Positions 46,654 to 56,448 of a DNA stretch of 64,000 nucleotides are shown in pieces. Numbering within the stretch: the first letter of the stretch is position 1; every line of letters begins with the position of its first letter. Source of the DNA: Alloactinosynnema sp. L-07 (GTDB lineage: Bacteria > Actinomycetota > Actinomycetes > Mycobacteriales > Pseudonocardiaceae); assembly GCF_900070365.1 (NCBI RefSeq), contig NZ_LN850107.1, positions 620,001 to 684,000 on the forward strand. Direction: 5' to 3'. The position numbers and the translations under genes are program-made. The notes beneath the pieces are model-generated. The model had not been told where the DNA came from. It made no database searches and worked only from the letters and a program-made list of their open reading frames with translations.

Positions 46654-47694
46654 CTACTTCGCCAGTTCGGTAGACCGAGCCGCCCACTGGTCCAGCAGCG
46701 TCGCCGCCGCTCCAGAGTCCAGCGCGTGGGTCGCCTGGCCGATGGCGGCTTCGAGGTCGGCGTGGACGTCGCCCGACAGGCCTCGGAAAGCCGCGATGGC
46801 GCCCGCCGCGTTGAGGACGACGGCCTCTCGGACCGGGCCCATCTTGCCCGCGACCAGGTCACGCACGACCTGGGCGTTGAAGTCCTTGTCGCCGCCGCGC
46901 AGGTCAGCCGGGGTGGCGGGGGAGATGCCGAGGCGGGACGGGTCGATCTGGTCCACCCGGACCTTGCCGTCGGCGACCACCCAGGCCGCCGTCGTGGTCG
47001 TGGTGGTGATCTCGTCGAGGTTGTCGTCGCCCCGCACCACCAGGACGCTCGCGCCGCGGCTTGCGAAGACCTCGGCGACGATCGGGGCCATTCGGGCGTT
47101 GGCGACCCCTACCAGGCCCGCGGTCGGCTGGGCCGGGTTCGTCAGGGGGCCGAGCACGTTGAACGCGGTCGGCACCCCTAGTTCCCGGCGGGTGGGACCG
47201 GCGTAGCGCAGGGCGGGGTGGAAGGCCGGGGCGAAGCAGAAGCCGATGCCGACCTCCCGCACGCACGTCGCCACCGCGTCCGGGGACAGTTCGATGGCCA
47301 CGCCAAGGGCTTCCAGGACGTCGGCGGTGCCGCACTGCGACGAAGCCGAGCGGTTGCCGTGTTTGACCACCGGCACGCCCGCGGCGGCGGTGACCAGGGC
47401 ACTCATGGTCGAGATGTTCACCGTGTCGGCCTGGTCGCCGCCCGTGCCCACGACGTCGACCGCGTGGCCGTCGACGTGGACGCGCTTGGCGTGCGACAGC
47501 ATGCCCGCGGCCATGCCCTCGACCTCGGCGGCCGTCTCGCCCTTGGCGCGCAGGGCGATGGCGAAGCCCGCGATCTGCGACGGGGTGGCGCTGCCGGACA
47601 TGATCTGGTCCATCGCCCAGGTGGTGTCCTCGGCGGTGAGGTCGCGGCGGTCGATGAGCTGGTTGAGCAGCCTCGGCCAGGTTCGGTCCGCCAT
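46654..47694 (-). CDS. trpD: Anthranilate phosphoribosyltransferase
   Basis: This is the second enzyme of tryptophan synthesis. The 346 residues have [19 protein letters not shown] at the PRPP site, [51 protein letters not shown] (given here as separate blocks HPALRYAGP and [10 protein letters not shown]) and RGDDNLDEI. The ATG at 47694 lies 2 bp after the receiver-protein stop, implying cotranslation. By recollection it matches Rv2192c beside ctaE. Confidence 0.95.
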   Translation of the reverse strand: MADRTWPRLLNQLIDRRDLTAEDTTWAMDQIMSGSATPSQIAGFAIALRAKGETAAEVEGMAAGMLSHAKRVHVDGHAVDVVGTGGDQADTVNISTMSALVTAAAGVPVVKHGNRSASSQCGTADVLEALGVAIELSPDAVATCVREVGIGFCFAPAFHPALRYAGPTRRELGVPTAFNVLGPLTNPAQPTAGLVGVANARMAPIVAEVFASRGASVLVVRGDDNLDEITTTTTTAAWVVADGKVRVDQIDPSRLGISPATPADLRGGDKDFNAQVVRDLVAGKMGPVREAVVLNAAGAIAAFRGLSGDVHADLEAAIGQATHALDSGAAATLLDQWAARSTELAK

Positions 47695-47696
47695 GG

Positions 47697-48107
47697 CTAA
47701 ACGCGCGTGGCGGGCAGGGCCTTCGACCGGAGCACGTCGGCGACGGTCTCGGCCGCGGTCAGCGGGTCGAGCGGGTGGACGATGACCGCGTCGGCCTGCG
47801 ACCAGGTGGCCAGCCACCGGTCGTCCTTGCGCCGGACCGCGATGACGATCGGCGGGCAGTCGGCGATCTCGTTCTTCAGCTGGCGGGACAGGCCGATGCC
47901 GCCGGTGGGCTGGGCCTCGCCGTCGAGGATGGCGAGATCGATCTCACCGCTGTCCATCTCCATCAGGACCTCGGAGACCGTGCCGACCTCGACATACCGC
48001 ACGTGGCCGATGTCCGCCGCGGGTCGGCGGCCGACCGATGTGACGATGGTCTCCCGCACCTCGGGGCGGTGGCTGAACACCAGAATCTTCAGTGGCTGCG
48101 TGCTCAT
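47697..48107 (-). CDS. Stand-alone atypical receiver-domain protein
   Basis: This 136-residue protein has the alternating beta/alpha pattern of a response-regulator receiver ([52 protein letters not shown]). Asp62 is at the phosphorylation position, but the acidic pair after strand 1 is replaced by SHR and the conserved lysine by histidine (VHP). It has no output domain. It is likely a phosphorylation-independent adaptor. It is coupled to trpD and divergent from ctaE. ATG at 48107 was chosen over longer readings. Confidence 0.75.
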   Translation of the reverse strand: MSTQPLKILVFSHRPEVRETIVTSVGRRPAADIGHVRYVEVGTVSEVLMEMDSGEIDLAILDGEAQPTGGIGLSRQLKNEIADCPPIVIAVRRKDDRWLATWSQADAVIVHPLDPLTAAETVADVLRSKALPATRV

Positions 48108-48164
48108 GCGGGGGTCCTTCGTTAGGTCAGGTCGGGCACCGCTGATGTTATCGGGCTCACTTCC

Positions 48165-48191
48165 GGGCCGAGAAAGGCGTCCTCTCGGCCC
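48165..48191. promoter_or_regulatory. Inverted repeat upstream of the receiver gene and ctaE
   Basis: GGGCCGAGA (48165-48173) and TCTCGGCCC (48183-48191) are perfect 9-bp arms with a 9-nt loop, in the 232-bp divergent gap between the receiver gene and ctaE. It may be a binding site or an untranslated-region hairpin. Confidence 0.4.
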
Positions 48192-48339
48192 AGTGGAGCT
48201 GGAATTTGTCCTGCTGGACGCCATTCATACCCACGAATTCATCGGCCGACCAGCGACTCGGACATGTGACGCGGACAACTCGCGACCCGCCGTGGACCCG
48301 ATCGGGCAGGGCGGCCAACCGCACGACATAATGCTGCGC

Positions 48340-48960
48340 GTGACAACAGCAGCGCCCTCCATTGGTCAGCGTGTCCACTCGCTGAACCGGCCGAACATGG
48401 TCAGCGTCGGCACCATCGTGTGGTTGTCCAGCGAGCTCATGTTCTTCGCTGGGCTGTTCGCCATGTTCTTCACCGTCAAGGCGCAGAACGCGACCGGCCA
48501 CTGGCCCCCTCCGCTGGAGGCGGGCGGCGAGCCGATCCACCTGAACCTGCCGTTCGCGCTGCCGTTCACCATCATCCTGGTGGCGTCGTCGTTCACCTGC
48601 CAGCTCGGCGTGTTCGCCGCCGAGAAGGGCGACGTGTTCGGCCTGCGCCGCTGGTACGTCCTGACGCTGATCATGGGCGCGATCTTCCTGTTCGGTCAGG
48701 CATACGAGTACGTGCAGCTGGTGAACGAGGGCGTGACCATTCCGTCCGGCGGCTTCGGCACCGTGTTCTACCTGACCACCGGCTTCCACGGCCTGCACGT
48801 GCTCGGCGGTCTCGTCGCCTTCGTCTACTTGCTCATCCGGACGCGTCTGAGCAAGTTCACCCCGGCCCAGGCGACGTCGGCCATCGTCGTGTCGTACTAC
48901 TGGCACTTCGTCGACATCGTCTGGATCGGCCTGTTCGCGGTCATCTACCTGGTGCCGTGA
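48340..48960 (+). CDS. ctaE: Cytochrome c oxidase subunit III
   Basis: This 206-residue five-helix subunit of aa3 oxidase has the actinobacterial signature [20 protein letters not shown] near the start. FGQAYEY with the conserved glutamate, [12 protein letters not shown] and [12 protein letters not shown] follow. GTG at 48340 is preferred by similarity to the mycobacterial N-terminus; ATG at 48331 would add three residues. It heads the ctaE-qcrC-qcrA-qcrB operon. Confidence 0.95.
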   Translation: MTTAAPSIGQRVHSLNRPNMVSVGTIVWLSSELMFFAGLFAMFFTVKAQNATGHWPPPLEAGGEPIHLNLPFALPFTIILVASSFTCQLGVFAAEKGDVFGLRRWYVLTLIMGAIFLFGQAYEYVQLVNEGVTIPSGGFGTVFYLTTGFHGLHVLGGLVAFVYLLIRTRLSKFTPAQATSAIVVSYYWHFVDIVWIGLFAVIYLVP

Positions 48961-49016
48961 TGGACGCCCACCACTGCTTCGCCGAGCCCGCACTGACAGC
49001 AAGGGTTGCCGACTAA

Positions 49017-49814
49017 ATGACCAAGAAACAACGCAGCCACGGCAAGCTCCACCGGCGCGTCGCCGGGCTGCTGGCCCTCGGTTTCGCGCTGATGACCCTT
49101 GGCCTGCTGTACGCGGCGTTCGCGCCGCAGCCGCAGGTCGCGCAGGCGCAGGGCGACCCGGCGCTGCTGCGCAAGGGTGAGCAGATCTACAACAACACCT
49201 GCATCAGCTGCCACGGCGCCAACCTCGAAGGTGTCACCGACCGCGGCCCCAGCCTCATCGGCGCGGGCGAGGCCTCGGTGTACTTCCAGGTCGCGACCGG
49301 ACGCATGCCCGCGGTCAAGCAGGAGGCCCAGGCCCAGCGCAAGCCCCCGAAGCTGACCCCGGAGGAGATCGACGCGCTGATCGCGTTCGTCGAGTCCAAG
49401 GGCGGCGGCACCAAGCTGCCCGAGGAGTCCGGCAAGGACCTCGTCGGCGACAACCCGGCGCGCGGCGGCGAGCTGTTCCGGCTCAACTGCGCCTCCTGCC
49501 ACAACTTCACCGGCCGCGGCGGCGCGCTGTCCTCTGGGAAGTTCGCGCCCGCGCTCGACGGGGTGAGCGAGAAGGAGATGTACGCGGCCATGCTCAGCGG
49601 CCCGCAGAACATGCCCAAGTTCTCCGACCGGCAGCTCAGCCCGGAGGAGAAGAAGGACATCATCGCCTACGTCAAGTCGGTGACCGACGGGAACAACAAC
49701 CCCGGCGGCAACGCGCTCGGCGGGCTCGGGCCGCAGTCCGAGGGCCTGATCGCATTCATCGTGGGGATGGCCGCGCTGATCGGCATCACCCTCTGGATTG
49801 GGGCGAAAGCATGA
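49017..49814 (+). CDS. qcrC: Cytochrome bc1 complex dihaem cytochrome c subunit
   Basis: QcrC is the membrane-anchored dihaem c-type cytochrome that passes electrons directly from bc1 to the oxidase in actinobacteria. The 265 residues have an N-terminal membrane anchor (about 15-36), two haem sites CISCH (Cys62, Cys65, His66) and CASCH (Cys158, Cys161, His162), and a C-terminal helix. It overlaps qcrA by 4 bp. Confidence 0.96.
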   Translation: MTKKQRSHGKLHRRVAGLLALGFALMTLGLLYAAFAPQPQVAQAQGDPALLRKGEQIYNNTCISCHGANLEGVTDRGPSLIGAGEASVYFQVATGRMPAVKQEAQAQRKPPKLTPEEIDALIAFVESKGGGTKLPEESGKDLVGDNPARGGELFRLNCASCHNFTGRGGALSSGKFAPALDGVSEKEMYAAMLSGPQNMPKFSDRQLSPEEKKDIIAYVKSVTDGNNNPGGNALGGLGPQSEGLIAFIVGMAALIGITLWIGAKA

Positions 49815-50947
49815 GTTCCACCAACCCCACAGATCTGCCCAGCGACGACGAGCTGGCCCAGATGTCCCGCGAGGAGCTGGTCAAGCTCGGCGGGAAGCTC
49901 GACGGCGTCGAGATCGTGGAATACCCGGACCCGTGGCCGGTCAAGGGCACCCGCGCGGAGAAGCGCGCTGAGCGCGCCGTCGCGCTGTGGTTCCTGATCG
50001 CGGCCATCTCCGGCTTCGCGTTCATCGGTGTCTTCCTGTTCTGGCCGCACGCCTACGTCGCGCCAGATACCGAGGGCTACTTCGCGTACTCGCTGTTCAC
50101 CCCGCTGCTGGGCGCCACCTTGGGCCTGTCGGTCCTGGCGATCGGCGCGGGCGCGCTGCTCTACACCAAGAAGTTCGTCCCGCACGAGGTCGCGGTGCAG
50201 CAGCGCAGCGACGGGGGGTCGAGCGAGCTGGACAAGAAGACGATCCTGGCGCACCTGGCCGACGCGGGCGACCGCAGCACCATCGCCCGCCGCTCGCTGA
50301 TCAAGTCCAGCGCGGGCCTCGGTATGACGGCGATGGGCCTGGGTGTGGGTGTGTTCGCACTCGGCGGCCTGGTCCGCGACCCGTGGGCGCAGACCGGCAA
50401 GAACTCGCTGTGGCACACCGGCTGGATGTCTGAGCCGGGCAACAACGAGAAGGTCTTCCTGCGCCGCGCCACCGGCCACGCGCACGAGGTCGTGCTGGTC
50501 AAGCCCGAGGACCTCGACGTGGGCTCGATGGAAACGGTGTTCCCGTTCCGTGAGTCCGAGCGCGAGGACCACCACGCGCTGTCCGCGGCGCTCAAGCGCT
50601 CGGACAACCCGGTCATGCTGATCCGCCTGCGCACCGACGACGCCCGCAAGGTCGTCAAGCACGCGGGCCAGGAGGACTTCAACTACGGCGACTACTACGC
50701 GTACACGAAGATCTGCAGCCACCTGGGCTGTCCGACCTCGCTCTTCGAGCAGCGGACCAACCGGATCCTGTGCCCGTGCCACCAGTCGCAGTTCGACGCG
50801 CTGCAGTACGCCAAGCCGATTTTCGGTCCGGCGACGCGCAAGCTGGCCCAGCTCCCCATCGCCCTCGATGAGGAAACTGGTTACCTTTATGCCAGGAGCG
50901 ATTTCATCGAGCCGGTCGGCCCGGCCTTCTGGGAGCGGAAGTCATGA
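49811..50947 (+). CDS. qcrA: Rieske iron-sulfur subunit of the bc1 complex
   Basis: This 378-residue protein has three membrane helices (about 59-79, 96-118 and 168-187), the actinobacterial form. A twin-arginine pair just before helix 3 (ARRSLIK) fits Tat-dependent export of the folded cluster domain. Rieske ligands are Cys302/His304 (CSHLGC) and Cys321/His324 (CPCH), with disulfide cysteines Cys307 and Cys323. It overlaps qcrC and qcrB by 4 bp on each side. Confidence 0.96.
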   Translation: MSSTNPTDLPSDDELAQMSREELVKLGGKLDGVEIVEYPDPWPVKGTRAEKRAERAVALWFLIAAISGFAFIGVFLFWPHAYVAPDTEGYFAYSLFTPLLGATLGLSVLAIGAGALLYTKKFVPHEVAVQQRSDGGSSELDKKTILAHLADAGDRSTIARRSLIKSSAGLGMTAMGLGVGVFALGGLVRDPWAQTGKNSLWHTGWMSEPGNNEKVFLRRATGHAHEVVLVKPEDLDVGSMETVFPFRESEREDHHALSAALKRSDNPVMLIRLRTDDARKVVKHAGQEDFNYGDYYAYTKICSHLGCPTSLFEQRTNRILCPCHQSQFDALQYAKPIFGPATRKLAQLPIALDEETGYLYARSDFIEPVGPAFWERKS

Positions 50948-52587
50948 GCGCAATCACAACTCCCACCAAGCCGAACAACATGGCCTCCCGCGCGGCGGGC
51001 GGGGCGGCCAAGTGGGCCGACGACCGGTACCACTTGGCCAAGGGCCTGCGGCACCAGATGAACAAGGTCTTCCCGACGCACTGGTCGTTCCTGCTCGGTG
51101 AGATCGCGCTCTACAGCTTCATCGTGCTGCTGCTGACGGGCACCTACCTCGCGCTGTTCTTCGACCCCTCCATGCAGGAGGTCGTCTACGAGGGTTCGTT
51201 CGTCAACCTGCGCGGCCTGGAGATGTCGCGGGCCTACGAGTCCACGCTGAACCTCACCTTCGAGGTCCGCGGCGGCCTGTTCGCCCGCCAGGTGCACCAC
51301 TGGGCGGCCCTGCTGTTCATGGCGGCGATCGTCTGCCACATGTTCCGCGTGTTCTTCACCGGCGCGTTCCGCCGCCCGCGTGAGGTCAACTGGGTCATCG
51401 GCATCCTGCTGTTCCTGCTCGGCGCGTTCGAGGGCTTCGCTGGCTACTCGCTCCCCGACGACCTGCTCTCCGGTGCGGGCCTGCGGATCATGTCCGGCCT
51501 GCTGCTGTCGCTTCCGGTGATCGGCACCTGGACGCACTGGCTGCTGTTCGGCAGCGAGTTCCCCGGTGAGGACATCGTCCCCAGGCTCTACACGATCCAC
51601 ATCCTGCTGATCCCGGGCATCCTGCTCGCGCTCATCGGCGTCCACCTCGCGCTGGTCTGGTACCAGAAGCACACCCAGTTCCCGGGCGTGCGGCGCAAGG
51701 AGACCAACGTCGTCGGCGTCCGCATCATGCCGGTGTTCGCGATCAAGGGCGGCGCCTTCATGGCCGTCGTCGTCGGCATCTGCGCCGCGCTGGGCGGGCT
51801 CTTCCAGATCAACCCGATCTGGAACTTCGGACCCTTCAACGCCGCGCACATCTCGGCGGGCACGGTGCCCGACTGGTACATGGGCTGGACCGACGGTCTG
51901 ATCCGGCTCTGGCCCGCGTGGGAGATCTACCTCGGGGACTACACGATCCCGGCGGCGTTCTTCCCGTTCCAGATGGGTCTGCCGATGCTCGGTGCCATCG
52001 CGGCGGCCTATCCGTGGATCGAGCGGTGGTTCACCAAGGACTACGCCCACCACAACCTGCTGCAGCGTCCGCGTGACGTTCCGGTCCGCACCAGCCTCGG
52101 CATGATGGCGATCACCTACTTCATGGTGTCGCTGCTCTCCGCCGCGAACGACGTGCTGGCCGACAAGTTCAACATCTCGCTGAACGCGACCACGTGGATG
52201 GGCCGCATCGGCCTGCTCGTGCTGCCGCCGCTGGCGTACTTCATCACCTACCGCATCTGCCTGGGTCTGCAGCGTTCGGACCGCGAGGTGCTGGAGCACG
52301 GCGTCGAGACCGGCATCATCAAGCGGCTGCCGCACGGCGAGTTCATCGAGATCCACCAGCCGCTTGGCCCGGTGGACGACCACGGCCACCCGATCCCCCT
52401 GGAGTACCAGGGTGCCCCGGTGCCGAAGAAGATGAACAAGCTCGGCTCGGCTGGCGCCCCGGTGGCGGGCTCCTGGCTCACGCCGGACCCGGTCGAGGAG
52501 ACCACGGCACTGGCCAGGGCCCGCGCGGCCCAGCACAACGGCCACGCCGAGATCGAGGCGTCGGACGAGGCGAAGAAGAGCCACTAG
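50944..52587 (+). CDS. qcrB: Cytochrome bc1 complex cytochrome b subunit
   Basis: This haem-b quinol-oxidising subunit has 547 residues. The helices contain the haem histidines ([20 protein letters not shown] and the THWLLF / HILLIPG region), [11 protein letters not shown] and the quinol-site block around PDWYMGW. The actinobacterial C-terminal hydrophilic extension of more than 100 residues is present. It ends the operon and is followed by a strong hairpin. Confidence 0.96.
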   Translation: MSAITTPTKPNNMASRAAGGAAKWADDRYHLAKGLRHQMNKVFPTHWSFLLGEIALYSFIVLLLTGTYLALFFDPSMQEVVYEGSFVNLRGLEMSRAYESTLNLTFEVRGGLFARQVHHWAALLFMAAIVCHMFRVFFTGAFRRPREVNWVIGILLFLLGAFEGFAGYSLPDDLLSGAGLRIMSGLLLSLPVIGTWTHWLLFGSEFPGEDIVPRLYTIHILLIPGILLALIGVHLALVWYQKHTQFPGVRRKETNVVGVRIMPVFAIKGGAFMAVVVGICAALGGLFQINPIWNFGPFNAAHISAGTVPDWYMGWTDGLIRLWPAWEIYLGDYTIPAAFFPFQMGLPMLGAIAAAYPWIERWFTKDYAHHNLLQRPRDVPVRTSLGMMAITYFMVSLLSAANDVLADKFNISLNATTWMGRIGLLVLPPLAYFITYRICLGLQRSDREVLEHGVETGIIKRLPHGEFIEIHQPLGPVDDHGHPIPLEYQGAPVPKKMNKLGSAGAPVAGSWLTPDPVEETTALARARAAQHNGHAEIEASDEAKKSH

Positions 52588-52599
52588 GGGCGGATTTCG

Positions 52600-52640
52600 G
52601 ACCAAGGGCGGCATTCCGGACAGGGGTGCCGCCCTTGGTC
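52600..52640 (+). terminator. Hairpin terminator after qcrB
   Basis: Perfect 14-bp arms (52600-52613 and 52627-52640, GACCAAGGGCGGCA type) with a 13-nt loop lie 12 bp after the qcrB stop. Confidence 0.85.
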
Positions 52641-52672
52641 TGTTCCCAGGTCAGACCCGGTAGCGTGGTCGA

Positions 52673-53560
52673 GTGCGGGGGCTGAGGCGATGGATGGGCG
52701 TGGCGGCGAGCGGTGTGCTGATGCTCGCCGTACTGTCTTGCACCAAGATCGCGACTAGTACCCCGGAGGCCCCACCGGTGACGACGACGGTGTCGGCGAC
52801 GGCCGATTGCCCCCACCCGGAGTCGGGCTTCGACTGCGACTTCCAGAACCGCTTCGCCGCCGCCGAGGCGTATGTGGCCCAGCGGCCGGGCACGGTCGGG
52901 ATCGTGGTGCGCGACTTGCGAACCGGGGCGGTGTGGCGCAACGGCCACGCCGAAGAGTCGACGTGGACCGCGTCGACGATCAAGCTGGCCATGGCGGTCG
53001 ACCTCCTCACCCGGGACCGCGCGGGCGCGATCAAGCTGTCCGCGGGCGACCGCACGCTTATCGATGCCATGCTGCACAGCTCCGACGACGACGCGGCCAC
53101 CGCGCTGTGGACCAAGTACTCCGGGGCCGACCACCAGGAGTTCAACGCGGCTTTTCCGCGCTACGGGCTGACCTCGGTCGAAGCTATTCCTGGGTTCAGC
53201 AAGGTGTTCCCGTACTGGGGCTACCAAAAGTGCACCGCGGCCGACCTCGACCGGCTCATGTCGCACGTGCTCACCAAGCTGCCCGCCGAGGACCGCGCCG
53301 CCATCGTCGAGCGGATGCGGTCGGTGGCCGCGAACCAGCAGTGGGGCGTCTGGGGCGCGGGCGCGGCGGCGCGGCCGGGGGTCAAGGCCGGTTGGTCGGA
53401 TGAAGAGGGCGGCTGGGTGATGAACAGTGTCGGCTTCGTCGGCCCCGACGAGCGCTACACCCTGGCGATCATGAACAACCTGCGTGGCAGCGGCGGCTAC
53501 GACGATGGCAAGGCCACCGACACCGAGGTCGCGCGGCTGATCTTCGCGGGGAAGTTCTAG
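52673..53560 (+). CDS. Lipoprotein serine hydrolase, beta-lactamase-like (LppW type)
   Basis: This 295-residue exported protein has a lipobox cysteine at residue 23 (AVLSC). A class-A beta-lactamase/DD-peptidase-like fold follows: Ser101 and Lys104 in the SxxK motif (STIK), an SDN-like SSDDDAATALW near residue 136 and KAGW in place of KTG. Altered motifs suggest a penicillin-binding or regulatory role more than true beta-lactamase activity. GTG is at 52673. It is convergent with the Lrp-domain gene (4-bp overlap). Confidence 0.85.
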   Translation: MRGLRRWMGVAASGVLMLAVLSCTKIATSTPEAPPVTTTVSATADCPHPESGFDCDFQNRFAAAEAYVAQRPGTVGIVVRDLRTGAVWRNGHAEESTWTASTIKLAMAVDLLTRDRAGAIKLSAGDRTLIDAMLHSSDDDAATALWTKYSGADHQEFNAAFPRYGLTSVEAIPGFSKVFPYWGYQKCTAADLDRLMSHVLTKLPAEDRAAIVERMRSVAANQQWGVWGAGAAARPGVKAGWSDEEGGWVMNSVGFVGPDERYTLAIMNNLRGSGGYDDGKATDTEVARLIFAGKF

Positions 53561-53841
53561 ACGTCCTCTACACCGATGTCGAAGGCAGCGTCGGTGTCCT
53601 GGCGTGAGTACGACCGGAACGCGATGTGGGTGTCGGTGTCGAGGACACCGTCGACCTTGCTGATCTGATCGGGGATCAGCGACGCGAGTTCGTCGTGCAC
53701 GGCGACCCGGACGATGGCGACCAGGTCGACATCGCCCGCGCACGAGTAGACCTCGGAGACACCGTCGATGTCGGCGATGGCCTGCGCGGTCTCGGGAATG
53801 CTGTCGGTCGCGGCCCGGATCAACACGATCGCCGTGATCAT
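53557..53841 (-). CDS. Stand-alone Lrp/AsnC ligand-binding (RAM) domain protein
   Basis: This 94-residue alpha-beta sandwich lacks a DNA-binding domain. The pattern ITAIVLIRAATDSI, VSEVYSCAGDVDLVAIVRV and VLDTDTHIAFRSY is typical of RAM domains that bind amino acids and oligomerise. It may bind a ligand or partner an Lrp regulator elsewhere. ATG at 53841 has GGGAG 5 bp upstream and is preferred to ATG 53853. Confidence 0.88.
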   Translation of the reverse strand: MITAIVLIRAATDSIPETAQAIADIDGVSEVYSCAGDVDLVAIVRVAVHDELASLIPDQISKVDGVLDTDTHIAFRSYSRQDTDAAFDIGVEDV

Positions 53842-53921
53842 CGGTTCTCCCATGTTTCGCCCAGCCTAATGCCCTGGACGCATTAGGCTTCCCGCGCGAC
53901 CGTACGACAGGGGAGAGCGAC

Positions 53922-54350
53922 GTGCAGACTCCGGATGAGTGGCTGGCCGACTTCGAGGCGAAGGTGGCCGATCTCCAGCAGAAAGCCACGGCGTTCAAGA
54001 CCTCGGTGGAGACCTCCGGCGCGACCGAGGCGTCGGCTGACGGGTCGGTGACGGTGTCGGTCGCGGCCAGCGGGGCGCTGCTGGACCTGCGCCTGGAGGA
54101 CACGGCGCTGAACAAGTCCGGCGCGGAGCTGGCGGCCGAGATCCTTGGCCTGACGCGCAAGGCGCGGCAGGGGGCGGCCGGGAAGGTCGCGCAAGCCTTT
54201 GTTCCGCTTGGTGGGGACAGCGCCATCGTCCAGCACATCCCGGAGCCGGAGCCGGAAACCGCCGCCACCCCGGCGCCGCCCGCACCCGCCGCCGATGACG
54301 AGGACTTCGCCGACAGGACAGTGGTCGTCCGCGACGCGGACAAGTGGTGA
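53922..54350 (+). CDS. YbaB/EbfC-family protein
   Basis: This 142-residue protein begins MQTPDEWLADFEAKVADLQQ, with a coiled N-terminal helix. The YbaB core follows (SADGSVTVSVAASGALLDLRL, then LAAEILGLTRKARQ), and the tail is acidic/proline-rich (EPEPETAATPAPPAPAADDE). YbaB homologs bind DNA as dimers, and divergent actinomycete versions often accompany secreted effector loci. The role here is unknown. GTG at 53922 follows GGGGAGA. Confidence 0.85.
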   Translation: MQTPDEWLADFEAKVADLQQKATAFKTSVETSGATEASADGSVTVSVAASGALLDLRLEDTALNKSGAELAAEILGLTRKARQGAAGKVAQAFVPLGGDSAIVQHIPEPEPETAATPAPPAPAADDEDFADRTVVVRDADKW

Positions 54351-54363
54351 CCCGATAGCCGCC

Positions 54364-54384
54364 GCGCCCGCGAGTGCGGGCGTT
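54364..54384 (+). terminator. Short hairpin after the YbaB gene
   Basis: CGCCCGC (54364-54370) and GCGGGCG (54375-54381) form 7-bp arms with a GAGT loop followed by TTT, 13 bp beyond the stop. Confidence 0.65.
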
Positions 54385-54441
54385 TGGTGATGCGGTGGCG
54401 GTGGACCAGTTCCGCGGTGCGTGTGCGGGCAGGCGAGTCGC

Positions 54442-56160
54442 CTAGTCCCGCACCACGAGTGCGGCTCGGGCCCGGTCGGCCCGGTCCAGCCATGGCCGCC
54501 ACCGGGCCGCGCACTGTGCGGGCTCTGTCCACGGGCGTGAGCAGCGCACCATCCTGGTGCCCGGCCGATCAAGCCACCGCAGGACCACACCGACCTCTTC
54601 CGCGGGCGCTCCCCGCAACGGGCCTTCGCCGCTGATCACCGTTTCCGCGGACGCCACCAGGCTTTCCACCACCGGCATCGGGGAGACGCCGCGCCGGGCC
54701 ACTCCGGCTGAGGCCAGGCGGCCGTGGCGGATCACCGCGAACTCCCAGCCGCCCGCCGAGTCCGGCCGGGCCGCGATCAGTTCCTCGACCGCCGCGAGCG
54801 CGGCGAGCCGTTGGCCCCGGTCGAGCGCGCGGATCAAGGTGCACATCCGGTCCCGGTCGGACCTGGCCTGCTCGAACCGCTCGGCCGTCGACAGCTCCGT
54901 GATCCTGCTTTCCAAGTGGTGCAAGGCATCCAGGCGATGGCCCGCCACGAGTGAGCCGACGGCGTTGACGAACGGCCGGTACTCCTCCACCGTCTGACGG
55001 CCCGCGCACGGCGCTCCGCAGCGGTCGAGTTCGGCCAGGGCGCACGGGCTCGCGGACGCGGACCGCGCTGGGATGCGCACCGTGCACGGTCGGATCCCGG
55101 TGGCGTCCTGCAGGGCCAGCAGCGACTCGTCGGCCTGGCGTTTGCTGCGGAACGGGCCGAGGGCGCCGTCGCGGGGGCGGCGGACGATCGACAGGCGGGG
55201 GAAGGGTTCCTCGGTCAGCGTGATCCACCAGGCGTGGCGGGCGTTCTTGGAGCGGCGGTTGTAGGCGGGCTTGTGGGCCGAGAGCAGCCGCAGCTCGCGG
55301 ACCTCGGCCTCCAGCGGGTGCGCGCAGGTGATCGCGTCGACCCGGACGGCGAGGCTGACCATCTCGCGCAGGCGTCTGCGGGTCTCCCCGGCGGTGAAGT
55401 ACTGCCGGACTCGGCGGCGCAGATCGGAGGCGGTGCCGACGTAGAGGACCTCTTCGGACGGCCCGCGGAAGAGGTAGACCCCTGGCTCGTTGGGGATATC
55501 CTCGGCGAGGCCGCGCTTGCGGCGCTGGGCGGCGGTGACCTCGGGCAGGTAGTCGAGCAGCTCCTCCAGCGACTGCACGCCCAGCGAGCCGACCCGCTCC
55601 AGCAAGGCGTGGAGCACGTCCACAGTGGCGCGGGCGTCGGCCAACGCCCGGTGGGTGGGCATGGTGGAGGCGCGGAACAGGGTGGCCAGCGCGGACAGCT
55701 TGCAGCTGGGGGCCTCCTCGCGGGTGAGCACCCGCCTGCCGAGGCGGACCGTGCACACGACGGCGGGTTTCGGCCACCGGTAACCCAGGCGCTTGCAGGC
55801 CGCCTTGATGAAGCCGACGTCGAATCCCGCGTTGTGCGCCACCAGGACCGCGCCAGCGGCGAACTCCAGGAAGGCGGGCAGCACGGCCTCGACCCTGGGC
55901 GCGGTGTAGACCATGGCGTCGGTGATGCCGGTGAGGGCGATGATCTCCGGCGGGATGCCGCGGCCGGGGTCGACCAGGGTGGCGAACTCGCCGACGACCT
56001 CGCCGCCGCGGATCTTCACCGCGCCGAACTCGGTGATCGCGTCGGTCTCCGCGCTGCCGCCGGTGGTCTCCAGATCGAACACGACGAAGGTGGTGTCGCG
56101 CAGCGGTGTGCCCAACTCGTCGAAGGCGAGCTGGGTGCGGATGGCGGGTGCGGTGGTCAT
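54442..56160 (-). CDS. DEDD exonuclease / GIY-YIG endonuclease fusion
   Basis: This two-domain DNA repair-type nuclease has 572 residues. The N-terminal DnaQ-like exonuclease has VVFDLETTGG (DxE), VAHNAGFDVGF and HRALADARATVDVL. The second part has a UvrC-like GIY-YIG domain (GVYLFRGPSEEVLYVGTASDLRRR in two blocks, about residues 217-245) and a cysteine-containing UvrB-binding-like region. It matches mycobacterial Rv2191. ATG at 56160 begins MTTAPAIRTQLAF; 41 upstream residues coded in repeat DNA are excluded. Confidence 0.9.
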   Translation of the reverse strand: MTTAPAIRTQLAFDELGTPLRDTTFVVFDLETTGGSAETDAITEFGAVKIRGGEVVGEFATLVDPGRGIPPEIIALTGITDAMVYTAPRVEAVLPAFLEFAAGAVLVAHNAGFDVGFIKAACKRLGYRWPKPAVVCTVRLGRRVLTREEAPSCKLSALATLFRASTMPTHRALADARATVDVLHALLERVGSLGVQSLEELLDYLPEVTAAQRRKRGLAEDIPNEPGVYLFRGPSEEVLYVGTASDLRRRVRQYFTAGETRRRLREMVSLAVRVDAITCAHPLEAEVRELRLLSAHKPAYNRRSKNARHAWWITLTEEPFPRLSIVRRPRDGALGPFRSKRQADESLLALQDATGIRPCTVRIPARSASASPCALAELDRCGAPCAGRQTVEEYRPFVNAVGSLVAGHRLDALHHLESRITELSTAERFEQARSDRDRMCTLIRALDRGQRLAALAAVEELIAARPDSAGGWEFAVIRHGRLASAGVARRGVSPMPVVESLVASAETVISGEGPLRGAPAEEVGVVLRWLDRPGTRMVRCSRPWTEPAQCAARWRPWLDRADRARAALVVRD

Positions 56161-56197
56161 CACCAGCGAAGCTAGATCAGCGCACCGACAGTAATTC

Positions 56198-56425
56198 GGC
56201 GTCGCCTTCGGCGACGCGCGCTCGGCCGCCTCAAGGTGACGTATCGGGCACGTGAACACGCCAGACTTCGTCGGCGCATTCACGCACCCGATACGTCACC
56301 GCGGCCGAGCGGTGGTGCCCTTCACAGCCCTCGCGGTTGTGTCGGCGGGGATCTAGCTTCGGCGCGTTCACGTGCCCGATGCATCACCTTGAGGCGGCCG
56401 AGCGCGCGTCGCCGGAGGCGACGCC
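56198..56425. repeat. 65-bp inverted repeats with a third partial copy
   Basis: 56198-56262 and 56361-56425 are inverted copies that agree at 61 of 65 positions. A partial third copy (56273-56309) pairs with part of the first, sharing 14 identical bases around ACGTATCGGG. The element fills the gap between two divergent genes and would form large alternative hairpins. Confidence 0.8.
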
Positions 56426-56448
56426 AAACTGCAGACTAACCTTAGGCA

